Source: an uncultured Pirellulaceae bacterium
GTDB taxonomy: Bacteria; Planctomycetota; Planctomycetia; Pirellulales; Pirellulaceae
Direction of reading: 5' to 3'
DNA: 64,000 bases
NCBI GenBank assembly: GCA_937981585.1
Contig: CALJOA010000006.1
Location: 1-64,000, forward strand
Below the pieces are notes generated by a model that did not search any database, was not told the DNA's origin, and worked only from the letters and a program-made list of their open reading frames with translations. The position numbers and the translations under genes are program-made. Shown here piece after piece: positions 54,834-63,955 of the stretch (within the stretch, counting starts at the first letter, position 1; each line of letters opens with the position of its first letter).

Positions 54834-56489
54834 TTAAAAGTCCTCATCGGGAAACGCCCCGCCTTGGAATGCATCGATACCGACCTTGATCAGTCCGAGA
54901 ATGCCGTCTTGCATTTCAAATCGCATTCGAATCCCGTTCTCGATCAAGTTGGAAGTCATCTGCATGCGGTCGTTGCCCGCCGTTTCAAGCGCATCGGCCA
55001 TCGCTTCGACGTTGGGATCGCCTTCCATCGAAGCTGCGAATCTGAGGATAGGTGCGATGTTCAAGTTGTATTGCATCAGATCCTCTGTCGCATTCTCGCC
55101 ATCAATGGCTTTCTTGAGTACGTCGACTGGATTGCTTCCACCAGCAAGATAGGCTTGCTTGGTTCCAATTCCCACAATCAGAGTGATCTGGTCGCCCAAG
55201 GCGTCACGCATCTCTTCTTCTTGGTCGGGAACTTGCAACACGATTTCATGAAGCGTGACATTTTTGTGGCTTCCTGAATTCAAGTTGACTTCGATTTCGT
55301 CGCCCATCTGCTCTTCTGCAATGGCAATCAAGTCTTTGATTGTGCCTTCCAGTTTTCGTGGATCAGCAATGTGAGCACCAGCAGCGAAGTTGATGTCGCC
55401 CTCTTTAAGCATCAAAACGGCGCCCGTGTCGAGCAGTCCTTCTTTAAGCGTCTCGTCCATGACCTCTACAAGTTCATCGACCAGCTTGGTGACTCGGGCA
55501 AGCTCTTCCTCGGTCATGTCGGCTTCATTGTCGAGCTCTTGCAGCCCGGCTTTTTTCATGTCAGCCATCATCGTGGAGTATTGCTGGGCATCTTCAGGGT
55601 GGATTCGGGTCATCGCGTTTAGAGTAAACGCGGCACCTTCCATCAAGAATCCTGTGAATCCGGATTTGTCGCCAGGCTTGTTGAGGTTCATTCGCTCTGC
55701 CAAGCCTGAGCCGGGCAAAGCGGTAAAATCAATGTCCATCGAAATGGTCTTGCCTTCTTCGTCAGCCGACATGCCGAAGATCATCGAATCAGAATCTTCG
55801 AACAACCTTTCCATCTGCTTGAGCTGCATTTCGAGATTCTTCTTCTGAAACTCGGCCTGGATATCGTCGTCCAGGCTGTCAAACGTGTCTTCGGAGCTTT
55901 GACGGATCAGGTCCATGACTTGATCACGCATCTTTTTGGGAATTCGCTGGGCAAATATTTTGGCTGAAAGGTTGAATTTATCGGGAAGATCCCCCAGAAG
56001 TTTGACTGGGTTCTCTGGCAGCTCGTCAAACATTTCAATCTTGTTGGAGAAGAACGCGATACCGTCACGTTCTTTGATCATCATTTCGTTGCCGTCGTCA
56101 GTAATCACGGTAGTGAACTCGTCACCTTCCTCGACCTCGGCGAATCCTGAAATGACGTCGAGCATTTCGTCGAGATCCTCAACGGGAACGAACCCCAGAA
56201 ATTCTGGAACATCGCTGTCTTCGGTCAAATAAAGCAAAACACCAGCGTTCTCTTTGCTGTCGAGACCCTTGGTGTATCCCTTGATCATCGCACCGGCCAT
56301 GAATTTCATCTGTGCGAAACCCGAGGCAGTTAGAAGATAGTTGACATCTTTCATCTGCTCGTTGAACTTGGCGATCGAAATGACGACGGCAGGCTCTGGC
56401 AAGCTCTGACCGAAGGCTTTGCTCATTGGCAGCATAGACACGACGCCCACAAACATTGCCAACAACAAAGATTTACAAATTGACTTCAC
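54834..56489 (-). CDS. Exported hypothetical protein (planctomycete type)
   Basis: A 551-residue protein of unknown function with a signal peptide (MKSICKSLLLAMFVGVVSML, cleaved near AFGQS). The rest is acidic, Met-rich and repetitive in fold, with phrases like GFVPVEDLDEMLDVISGF and AMTRIHPEDAQQYS. A C-terminal half (DQITLIVGIGTKQAYLAGGSN) echoes the N-terminal half (LLYLTEDSDVPEFLGFVPVE), suggesting two related domains. No enzyme motif is visible. A periplasmic or surface location is likely. Confidence 0.75.
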   Translation of the reverse strand: MKSICKSLLLAMFVGVVSMLPMSKAFGQSLPEPAVVISIAKFNEQMKDVNYLLTASGFAQMKFMAGAMIKGYTKGLDSKENAGVLLYLTEDSDVPEFLGFVPVEDLDEMLDVISGFAEVEEGDEFTTVITDDGNEMMIKERDGIAFFSNKIEMFDELPENPVKLLGDLPDKFNLSAKIFAQRIPKKMRDQVMDLIRQSSEDTFDSLDDDIQAEFQKKNLEMQLKQMERLFEDSDSMIFGMSADEEGKTISMDIDFTALPGSGLAERMNLNKPGDKSGFTGFLMEGAAFTLNAMTRIHPEDAQQYSTMMADMKKAGLQELDNEADMTEEELARVTKLVDELVEVMDETLKEGLLDTGAVLMLKEGDINFAAGAHIADPRKLEGTIKDLIAIAEEQMGDEIEVNLNSGSHKNVTLHEIVLQVPDQEEEMRDALGDQITLIVGIGTKQAYLAGGSNPVDVLKKAIDGENATEDLMQYNLNIAPILRFAASMEGDPNVEAMADALETAGNDRMQMTSNLIENGIRMRFEMQDGILGLIKVGIDAFQGGAFPDEDF

Positions 56490-57010
56490 AATGATCTCCA
56501 GAATTCGGATTTTTGTTTTTGTTTAACGGATTAGATTGGGCGTTTCATGCAACGATTCAAGTTGTTGATTTCGTCGCCCAGCCTGATTGAAACGCGATTC
56601 AATGTTGTGGCACCTACGCACTGACGTAAATTGTCTTAGATGAGAGTCTATATGCAATGACTGATTGCAAATTCTGACAGATTTGAACGCAAGCAAATCG
56701 TGACTTGGGTGAGCTTGTTTGGGGAGCCGCTAGTCAAATCGACTGCCAGAACAGTGGTAATCGCAAGTGAGGTTTAGGTTTTGCCTAACTCACCAGACCA
56801 TACTCTCAAACGACGGGCTTGGTTTTGAAGAAAACTGATTTTCAGGCATTCAGCTCTAGAGCGCCAATTTGCCAGTGGCAGCGCAGCAGCGAACTGGCTG
56901 GGCAAATACACTGGACGAGCATCGCGACTGCCTGGAACAACAATTGCGCAACTGTAAATTCTAACTTCGATTCCAGATTGGAGTTGCACTAGCGCTGCGA
57001 AGTTAGTTCA
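56490..57010. other. Intergenic region without a recognised gene
   Basis: About 520 bases between the exported protein start and the end of infA. It contains a direct repeat CACTAGCGCT (56987 and 57011 area) and short palindromic words, but no gene, RNA or strong hairpin that I can support. Confidence 0.4.
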
Positions 57011-57229
57011 CTAGCGCTCGCGATAGACGATTCGGCCCTTGGTCAAATCGTATGGGGAAAGTTCAACACGGACTTTGTCGCCGGGAACAATTCGAATGAA
57101 GTGCTTGCGCATTCGACCAGCCACATGGGCCAGTACTTCATCGCCGGTTTCGAGCTCAACCCGAAATCGCGTATTGGCAAGCGCCTGTGTAACAGTGCCA
57201 TCAACTTCAAAGGCTTCTTCTTTAGCCAT
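57011..57229 (-). CDS. infA: Translation initiation factor IF-1
   Basis: A 72-residue S1/OB-fold protein that binds the 30S A site with IF-2 and IF-3. [33 protein letters not shown] and [27 protein letters not shown] are diagnostic. The start is ATG with AGAGGAT upstream (57233-57239). It is away from the ribosomal protein cluster, where many bacteria keep it. The 380 bases after its start region show no further gene. Confidence 0.97.
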   Translation of the reverse strand: MAKEEAFEVDGTVTQALANTRFRVELETGDEVLAHVAGRMRKHFIRIVPGDKVRVELSPYDLTKGRIVYRER

Positions 57230-57606
57230 ACATCCTCTTTGTAAATTTGAGTGTGAAAAATGTCGCGGCGCTGGGCCGTTCCTGCTTCATCTTACATGGG
57301 CAGCGTCTCCAAAGTCCATAGCATCGACCGGTTTTGGAGTTCGATAGAGCTTCTGGATCGCTGATGTATCGCCACTTTGGCTTGTAGAAGACCTTGGAAT
57401 TCTGATTTGCCTGAGATTTGGTCTACTGGCAGAACGTTTCGCGGAGCGGGAGATTGGTAAACGAAATAGTCAGCCAGAGAGATGATTAGTGATTTTCATG
57501 ACTTGTAAACACGACAGTTTATTACGATGTAGGCCGGTATCCACTGTGCCTGGCGATGTGGTGCTTGGTTGGGGAGGCGGAACTATCAATTCTTGCAGGG
57601 TCAATG

Positions 57607-59151
57607 ATGAGTAAAGGCGATCTGGGGAACCCGTATAAGAGTTCGAAAGTTTCGGGAAAACCCAGGCTTGATTCTGCGCCCGATTCCGATGTACCGGCAC
57701 AGTCGCCTCGGCGCGTGCTAACTCTATTTGACTGTATCTGCATCATCGTGGGCACGATCATTGGCTCTGGCATTTTCAAAATGCCATCGCTGGTCGCTCC
57801 GATTGTGCCCGATACTTTCTCGTTAATCTTGGTCTGGGTTGTGGGGGGAGGGGTTGCGCTGATCGGTGCGCTTTGCTTCGCCGAACTGACGACGACTTAT
57901 CCTGATCGTGGTGGCGACTATGGTTATTTAAAGCGTGCGTTTCATCCTCGCGTCGGGTTTGCCTTTTCCTGGTCTGCATTTTGGATCGTCCGACCGGCAA
58001 ATATTGGCGCAATGGCAATGATTTTCGGGGAGTTCGCCCACAAGGCGTTACCGGGGACAATGTCCCTATTGGGGTTTGCGGTTTTGGCGATCGTCATCGT
58101 CAGCGCTACCAACTTGATTGGAGTTGTTGTCGGTAAGACAGCACAGAACATTCTGACGGTTGCAAAAGTTTTCGGTATCGTCTTGATCATCGCTTCGCCA
58201 CTTCTGGTTGGAGCTGATCCGGCTGCTGAGAATCGTCCGGTTGTCGATGCAGCAGTTGTGATTATCCAACTGGCAGGAGAAAGTACTTCCGCTCAATCGG
58301 GCGAGACGGCTGAAGGTAGCAATTCGACTGATCCCAAGCCTGAATCTTCAAACACTGCTCAGCCAGGTTGGTTTTGGTTGGCGATGGTGTTGGTCATGTT
58401 TACCTACGGAGGTTGGAATGATATCGCGTTTGTGGCAACCGAAGTTCGAGATCCCAAACGAAATTTGTTCCGTTCGCTGGTGATCGGCACGCTGACGGTG
58501 CTGTCGGTTTATCTGTTGGTTAATCTCGCGCTGGTGCTGGGTTTAGGTTTCCGTTCGATGGCTGGCGCCGGTGAAAATGCGATGTCGATCCTGGTTGGCC
58601 AAAGCCTAGGACAGACCGGAAACCGATTGCTCTCGACGCTGATTTGCGTTTCGTGCCTGGGGTCAATCAATGCGATGATCTTCACTAGCCCGAGAATCTA
58701 CTGGGCGACAGCGACTGACTACTCGGCGTTGAACTGGCTCGCTGGAGACACGAGGGATAATGGTTGGTGGCGCGCGATGTTACTGCAAGCCGTTGTGACG
58801 TTGTTGTTCGTGTTTGCGTTTGGTCGGTCGGAAACCGGCTTTACCGATCTGGTCATCGCCAACGCGCCGTTCTTCTGGGCGTTTCTCGGACTGACAATGG
58901 TGGCGATGATCGCGATGCGGTGGAAGTTGGCCGGACAGTTCAGCGGTTACCGAACGCCTTTGTTTCCTCTGCTGCCGTTGCTGTTTCTGGGGACCTGTGG
59001 CTTCATGGTCTACCGTAGCTGGACCTACTTGGTTTTTAGTGAGTTGACGATCCCTGCAGCCTTAATGGCTGGCTGGTTGCTGCTGGGAGTTGGGTTGAGT
59101 TTTTTGCTGAATCGAAGTCCAGACGGAAACGATTTCAACCAAGAAAAATAG
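57607..59151 (+). CDS. APC-family amino acid permease
   Basis: A 514-residue transporter with about 12 helices and basic cytoplasmic ends. The first helix motif GTIIGSGIFKMPS and the ALCFAELTTTYPDRGGDYGYLKRAF block are typical of APC (LAT-like) carriers. An unusual hydrophilic insert (about 240-265, rich in Ser, Glu and Thr) separates helices 6 and 7. The substrate is likely an amino acid, but specificity cannot be read. I choose the second of two adjacent ATG codons because GCAGGG stands 6 bases before it. Confidence 0.9.
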   Translation: MSKGDLGNPYKSSKVSGKPRLDSAPDSDVPAQSPRRVLTLFDCICIIVGTIIGSGIFKMPSLVAPIVPDTFSLILVWVVGGGVALIGALCFAELTTTYPDRGGDYGYLKRAFHPRVGFAFSWSAFWIVRPANIGAMAMIFGEFAHKALPGTMSLLGFAVLAIVIVSATNLIGVVVGKTAQNILTVAKVFGIVLIIASPLLVGADPAAENRPVVDAAVVIIQLAGESTSAQSGETAEGSNSTDPKPESSNTAQPGWFWLAMVLVMFTYGGWNDIAFVATEVRDPKRNLFRSLVIGTLTVLSVYLLVNLALVLGLGFRSMAGAGENAMSILVGQSLGQTGNRLLSTLICVSCLGSINAMIFTSPRIYWATATDYSALNWLAGDTRDNGWWRAMLLQAVVTLLFVFAFGRSETGFTDLVIANAPFFWAFLGLTMVAMIAMRWKLAGQFSGYRTPLFPLLPLLFLGTCGFMVYRSWTYLVFSELTIPAALMAGWLLLGVGLSFLLNRSPDGNDFNQEK

Positions 59152-59424
59152 TGTCCTAGACCTCTCCAGGGTGAAATCGAGGGATAAACTTCCACCCCTC
59201 TGGATAGTATCGTTTTTTCACACCCCCGTCGTCGCAATTGAGCTCCGCTCGGCAAGAGGCTTCCTCTCGCTGGGGAAGCCTTGGGGTCAATTCGTTCCAA
59301 GTTCACCCAAAACTTCACAACAATTGTTTTACATCGCTTGCTCAGCGCACTATTTTGATCAACGTCTATCAAGATCTTTCAATCGAAGTTCGTTTCACTG
59401 ATAAAATCTGAGGAATCTACCACC

Positions 59425-60300
59425 ATGATCGCTTTAAGCCGAAGTTTTTTCTTAGCCGTTGTTTGTGTTTCTTTAATCGCAAATATCTCCGAGGCGCAGA
59501 CGGTCACCACCCGATCCGACGTTATTTCCATTGTGGGCACCAGTGCATCTGACAACGTAAGAGTTTGGGATCGGAGCAATGGGACGACTGCCGTCAGAGT
59601 CAATGGCGAACTCTATGAATTTGAGACTGCGATGTTTTCCTTCGTCGAGTTTGAAGCTTTTGGAGGCGACGACCGGTTTCGGGCTGATACCGAATTGATA
59701 AGCCTTGTTGACGGTGGAAGTGGCAGAGACAGATTGCTTACCGTGTCTGGACCAGCTTTGTTTATAGGCAGCGCTGGTAACGACGTGTTGATCGGCGCTG
59801 GAGAAGGTGATTTGTTGGTCGGCGGGAGTGGTGACGACGACATCTACGGCAACGGTGGTGGCGACCAAATTTCTGGAGACTCGGGGACCGATATCATCTA
59901 TGGCGGATCGGGCGACGACTTCATATCTGGCGGAGCCCAGGACGACTTGATTTTTGGTCAAGCAGGAAATGACAGGGTCTTTGGAGATAACGGGGCCGAC
60001 GATATCTATGGCGGCAGCGGCAATGACGATCTCGAGGGTGGCCGAGGTCCAGACAGTCTCTACGGTTCCTCAGGCGACGACTTCATTGAGGGCGATAATG
60101 GCAATGACATATTGTCGGGTGGAAGTGGCAATGACGCGCTGTGTGCAGGCAACGGTAATGATCGGCTCTACGGAGCATCTGGCGATGACGATCTCTACGG
60201 AGGTTCAGGCACAGATCTTCTCAACGGAGGAAGCGGGAACAATTTTGAATCGCAAAACGGTACCTGCTTTTTCTTCGGCATTGATGAGATTGCCTTTTAA
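59425..60300 (+). CDS. Secreted calcium-binding (RTX-like) repeat protein
   Basis: A 291-residue exported protein with a Sec-type signal peptide (MIALSRSFFLAVVCVSLIAN, cleaved near SEAQT), unlike the LEXRxxLA-tagged relative at 43162. From about residue 110 to 275, roughly 17 nonapeptides of GGSGxDxxx form follow (GGSGDDDIY, GGSGNDDLE, GASGDDDLY), with the calcium-binding pattern intact. Two Cys lie in the final third. TGAGGA lies 9 bases before the ATG. It is probably secreted or cell-wall associated. Confidence 0.88.
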   Translation: MIALSRSFFLAVVCVSLIANISEAQTVTTRSDVISIVGTSASDNVRVWDRSNGTTAVRVNGELYEFETAMFSFVEFEAFGGDDRFRADTELISLVDGGSGRDRLLTVSGPALFIGSAGNDVLIGAGEGDLLVGGSGDDDIYGNGGGDQISGDSGTDIIYGGSGDDFISGGAQDDLIFGQAGNDRVFGDNGADDIYGGSGNDDLEGGRGPDSLYGSSGDDFIEGDNGNDILSGGSGNDALCAGNGNDRLYGASGDDDLYGGSGTDLLNGGSGNNFESQNGTCFFFGIDEIAF

Positions 60301-60320
60301 ACTCACAGTCAGAATCCTCG

Positions 60321-60387
60321 GGTGGGCGAATCTCCTGCTGAGCTAGAAGTGCGCTATGACGCCGGCTCAGCAGCGCTTCGCCCTCCC
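60321..60387. repeat. Palindromic intergenic repeat, family D
   Basis: GGTGGGCGAATCTCCTGCTG (60321 on) mirrors TCAGCAGCGCTTCGCCCTCC (to 60386), with exact cores TGCTGAGC/GCTCAGCA and GGGCGAA/TTCGCCC. It lies 20 bases past the repeat protein, within a 340-base gap that otherwise holds only the small basic gene. Confidence 0.7.
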
Positions 60388-60644
60388 AAATAGTGTTTTG
60401 ACATCTAGGAAACGCGCCAGCGGCTCAACCGCTTGTTCCGCGTTTCAAAAACGGAACTTCCTCGCGAAACAACAAATCGTCTATTGAGCTGGCGAAAGAA
60501 AAGCCGATAAGTATCTGAGTAAAAGCCGGAAAAGGTCAGCGAGGATTTAATCTTGCGAATCGAATTTCGCCCCTGTAGAATGCGCTGACGATCAAAGTCG
60601 TCGTTAAGTCGCCAACCACCAATCACCAACAAAAGGGCTTCCCT

Positions 60645-60734
60645 GTGGGAACTAAAAAGACCGGAAAAGGTCGTCGCAAAGTCGGACGCAAAAAGCGTCG
60701 CATGCGAGCCAAAATTCGACATCGTAAGAAGTAG
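60645..60734 (+). CDS. Very small basic protein (29 aa), AURKAIP1/COX24-like
   Basis: GTG at 60645 starts a 29-residue protein with more than half Lys/Arg (GTKKTGKGRRKVGRKK, then RRMRAKIRHRKK). AAAAGGG lies 7 bases upstream. The C-terminal pattern KKRRMRAKIRHRK resembles the COX24/AURKAIP1-type small ribosome-associated proteins (compare bS22-like proteins). A role on the ribosome is inferred, not shown. The clear ribosome site and the composition are the main support. Confidence 0.65.
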   Translation: MGTKKTGKGRRKVGRKKRRMRAKIRHRKK

Positions 60735-60831
60735 TCGATTCTCCTTCGCTTTATCACAGGCGAATTCTCTGTTTTTACTCTCTGAGGATTTGCTGCTGCG
60801 CGGATCTACAACAATGGCTCTATGTTAGCCA

Positions 60832-61974
60832 TCAGTCGGTCAGATCGTAAATCCGCACATAGCCGTCGATCATTGCCGATTTGTCGAATTGGGCCAGTGC
60901 GTGATCTCTACCTTGCGACGCCAATTGCTCTGCCGAATCGGTTTGTTCAATAAGGTATTTTGTCCAACGGGCAAACTCATCTCGAGCGCCGAAATTCACC
61001 GCGAACCCAGTTGCCTGGTGCCGGATAATCGGCGCGGTACCGTCACCTAAGACCGAGATCGCGGGGATGCCACAAGCCATTGCGCTGAGCAAGTTCCCGG
61101 ACAACGGATCATTGAGGTGCGAGTGCCAGTAGAAGTCCAATCCTGCCACCAGCGTTTCGGGGGATTCCGGGTGTCCAAGGAAGTGAATGTGGGACTTGGA
61201 CTCCGTTAATGCCGTAAAACGTTTAAGCTGCCTGAGTTGGGGCCCGGTCCCGATGATCACAAAATGAAAATCTTCGCGGATGCAAGTCAATAAATCTGTC
61301 GCCCAGATCAGATCTTTCAAGCGGGTTCGGTGGTGAAGCCTTGCCACCGTCCCGGCGATTTTGGAGTCGTCGGGAACACCAATTCGTCCCAGGAGTTCAC
61401 GTTTCGATTCGAAGCGATTGACTGGCACGCTGGAAACGACTGAGTTGGGAACTATCGAAATTCTTGGCTCGCGATATCCGTTTTCAACCAAGTGTTGTTT
61501 CACGGTTTTGTGAGGCACGATCATGCGTTCGACTCGTCGCGACATTCGGTTTTCTAAAAACTGACGCAGGAATCGTTTTTCCGGTTGGCGGTAAAGCTCA
61601 GTACCAATCAAGCGAAATCGTTTCAGCGGTTTGGTAAATGGAATCTTTTGAACTGCGGCCAAAGTCAACAATTCCGCGGCGCCACACCACGTGTGGACAA
61701 TCGTCGGCTCCGTCGAATCGATCAACTGGCGAAGTTCCTTGACGACGTGAAAACCGTCTCGCATTGTGTGTAGCGGTGTTTTGTCGTCGCCGTTAAGAAA
61801 CGTGACTGCGATATCCAGATCGTTCCAGTCGGTCGGTTCGAATGATCGCTGCCCTAATACCGCAACGTCGACCTTGCAACCTCGAGCAACCAAACCGGCG
61901 GCTAGCACTTTGAGTTGCTGCGCAGCTCCGAGTGGAAAAAGATTCACGATGACGAAGAGGATATGTTGATTCAC
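60832..61974 (-). CDS. Glycosyltransferase, GT4-like fold (GT-B)
   Basis: A 380-residue glycosyltransferase. NLFPLGAAQQLKVLAAGL and VHTWCGAAELL mark the acceptor half. IGTGPQLRQL and HFLGHPESPETLVAGLDFYWHS mark the donor half. The usual E-x7-E donor motif is replaced at NDPLSGNLLSAMACGIPAI (Asp and Ser in place of the two Glu). It probably builds cell-envelope or exported glycan. It is the third gene in a run with hpt and a second glycosyltransferase, 84 bases after the latter. GTG start. Confidence 0.85.
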   Translation of the reverse strand: MNQHILFVIVNLFPLGAAQQLKVLAAGLVARGCKVDVAVLGQRSFEPTDWNDLDIAVTFLNGDDKTPLHTMRDGFHVVKELRQLIDSTEPTIVHTWCGAAELLTLAAVQKIPFTKPLKRFRLIGTELYRQPEKRFLRQFLENRMSRRVERMIVPHKTVKQHLVENGYREPRISIVPNSVVSSVPVNRFESKRELLGRIGVPDDSKIAGTVARLHHRTRLKDLIWATDLLTCIREDFHFVIIGTGPQLRQLKRFTALTESKSHIHFLGHPESPETLVAGLDFYWHSHLNDPLSGNLLSAMACGIPAISVLGDGTAPIIRHQATGFAVNFGARDEFARWTKYLIEQTDSAEQLASQGRDHALAQFDKSAMIDGYVRIYDLTD

Positions 61975-62058
61975 AGCGAGATTTCAAACGTTTGTGGATA
62001 TCTGTATGACTGAGCCCAGATCCTATGCAGGACGGACGACACGATCAATCAAGCTGAC

Positions 62059-63216
62059 TCAAAAAGGCCCGAGGAATTCTGCGGCCAATGTCGAATCTTC
62101 GATCGTCGAAAGCGACGCGCCTGCGTTTTGGCCAAGTGTTTTTCGAAGTTCAGTGTTCTCCAGAGTTTCAATGATCGTTTGAGCGATCGCCGGCTTGTTC
62201 TGAGCTTCGACGACGATTCCGCTCACTTGATTTTCAACCACCGAGTTCGTCCATGGATGGTCGGTCACAATCGGACAGAGATTTTTTGCCATCGCGAGTT
62301 TGAGAAAACTGCAGCTTTGATTGGATCTCAGCGGATGCAAGTAGAGATCGGCAGCCGTAAAAACATCATCAAGCTCGTCGAAACTGCCGGGCATGATTGC
62401 CGAGTGGACCAAGTGCTTGTCCGTGATCAAATCCCAGACATCTCTGCTGTTTCTTCCTTCTCCAATGATCCACAAGCGCGCGCTGGGAAATCGGCGTAAC
62501 ACACGCGGCCAAGCCGCGACAAGATCAAGCACTCCCAAGTCGTCGTCCATCGGTGCTCCGGTGACAACTAGTGGCTGATCAGAGTCGACCATCAAAACTG
62601 GATGGGCATCTGATATTGCGACTCGAGCGGCAGCCCGACTCAAGGGTAGTTGTGAACCGTCACGATCAACGGGTGCCGGATCGGCAAAGACAGAAATCTT
62701 TTGAGTGTCGATCGATGGGTGTAACGCAAGTCGCTCAGCCGTCCATTGAGAGTCAACGATCAGCCGCTGGGCAGATTCGATTGCCGTCAACTGACGGCTG
62801 GAGAAATTTGGACGAGCTTCTTTGCCTCCAAGCGTCAGTCCGTCGATGCGGATCGAAAACGGAATCGTCTCGGCAAACGATTTCGAAACGGCCCAGGCTT
62901 CATCGCCGAGGCCAAACACGATGATCGATTCGGGGTCGGACTCTGCCATTGCGCGATTCAAATTACGAACGTACCGAAAACTTCCCCATGGTCCTGAGAT
63001 AGGTCGATTGATTCGATGTACGTTCAGGTTTTGGTATTTGAAATATGAGGGCCAGCTTTTCTCCCAGCGAATCGTAAAAATATCGACATGATGTCCAACC
63101 GCATCGATCGCGCTGGCTATCTCGCACGCCGCCAACTCGGTGGAACTGCTAATCGGCCAGAATCGGCGAGTAACGATCGCAATTCTCTTTGAGCATGAAT
63201 TTGGTCCCGAGTTCAT
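62059..63216 (-). CDS. Glycosyltransferase, GT4-like fold (GT-B)
   Basis: A 385-residue glycosyltransferase. RRFWPISSSTELAACEIA at the N-terminus, VDSQWTAERL in the middle and GTGAP-type donor sequence (VTGAPMDDDLGVLDLVAAW, RLWIIGEGRNSRD) are typical. The donor E-x7-E motif reads SNQSCSFLKLAMAKNLCPIVT, with Gln and Lys in the Glu positions, so catalysis may be altered. It starts 9 bases after hpt in the same direction. The acceptor is unknown. Confidence 0.83.
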   Translation of the reverse strand: MNSGPNSCSKRIAIVTRRFWPISSSTELAACEIASAIDAVGHHVDIFTIRWEKSWPSYFKYQNLNVHRINRPISGPWGSFRYVRNLNRAMAESDPESIIVFGLGDEAWAVSKSFAETIPFSIRIDGLTLGGKEARPNFSSRQLTAIESAQRLIVDSQWTAERLALHPSIDTQKISVFADPAPVDRDGSQLPLSRAAARVAISDAHPVLMVDSDQPLVVTGAPMDDDLGVLDLVAAWPRVLRRFPSARLWIIGEGRNSRDVWDLITDKHLVHSAIMPGSFDELDDVFTAADLYLHPLRSNQSCSFLKLAMAKNLCPIVTDHPWTNSVVENQVSGIVVEAQNKPAIAQTIIETLENTELRKTLGQNAGASLSTIEDSTLAAEFLGPF

Positions 63217-63225
63217 TAGACTTCT

Positions 63226-63753
63226 CTAACTCGAAACGCCTTGGATATCTGCCGGCTCCAGAATTGCCAGATACGGTAGGTTGCGATACTCATCGTTGTA
63301 ATCCAATCCATAACCAACGACGAACTCATCGGGAATATCGAACGCAATAAACTCCGGTTTCCAATCGACTTCCTGACGACCCGTTTTGAGCAGCAAAACT
63401 AAGGACTTTAAACTCGTTGGTCCCAATTCCTTCATCAACTGGGTGACTTCTTCCAGGGTATGACCAGTGTCGAATATATCGTCGATCAACAGCACGTCAC
63501 GTCCGGCGATGTCGAGCATCATTTCTGAGTTGATCGTCAACGCACCGCGCTGGGTTCCTTCGTAGCTGCTGGTTTGCACAACGCCGACTCTGAGCGGCAT
63601 CTCAAGTTTCCGGATCAAGTCTGCCATCAGGATGACACTGCCGGTCAGGACACCAACGATTGTCAGCGGTTTGCCCTGATAGGTTTCATTAATCTGGCTG
63701 GCAAGTTTTTCAACGCCTTCGTTGAGAGCTTTTTCGGATAGCAGGATCTTCAC
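63226..63753 (-). CDS. hpt: Hypoxanthine phosphoribosyltransferase
   Basis: A 175-residue purine-salvage enzyme turning hypoxanthine or guanine and PRPP into IMP or GMP. VGVLTGSVILMADLIRKL, the PRPP motif LLIDDIFDTGHTL and the C-terminal DIPDEFVVGYGLDYNDEYRN are diagnostic. The start is ATG. It leads the hpt-glycosyltransferase pair by 9 bases, which suggests cotranscription without an obvious functional link. Confidence 0.95.
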   Translation of the reverse strand: MKILLSEKALNEGVEKLASQINETYQGKPLTIVGVLTGSVILMADLIRKLEMPLRVGVVQTSSYEGTQRGALTINSEMMLDIAGRDVLLIDDIFDTGHTLEEVTQLMKELGPTSLKSLVLLLKTGRQEVDWKPEFIAFDIPDEFVVGYGLDYNDEYRNLPYLAILEPADIQGVSS

Positions 63754-63955
63754 GTTATTCTCAGTCTGGTTGAAGCCGGCCAGAACCGACTGACTATGGG
63801 TAGCAGCATTACTTGCAGAATGAAAACGTGCTATGAAGCAGGTTCAACTGTTCAAGGTGGCAGAGACGCATTGTATCCAAACCGATTTGAATCTTTCTAC
63901 CAACTAAGCCAGAATACTGGCAACTAATCCGGAAACTTAATTGCGGGATGATCAT

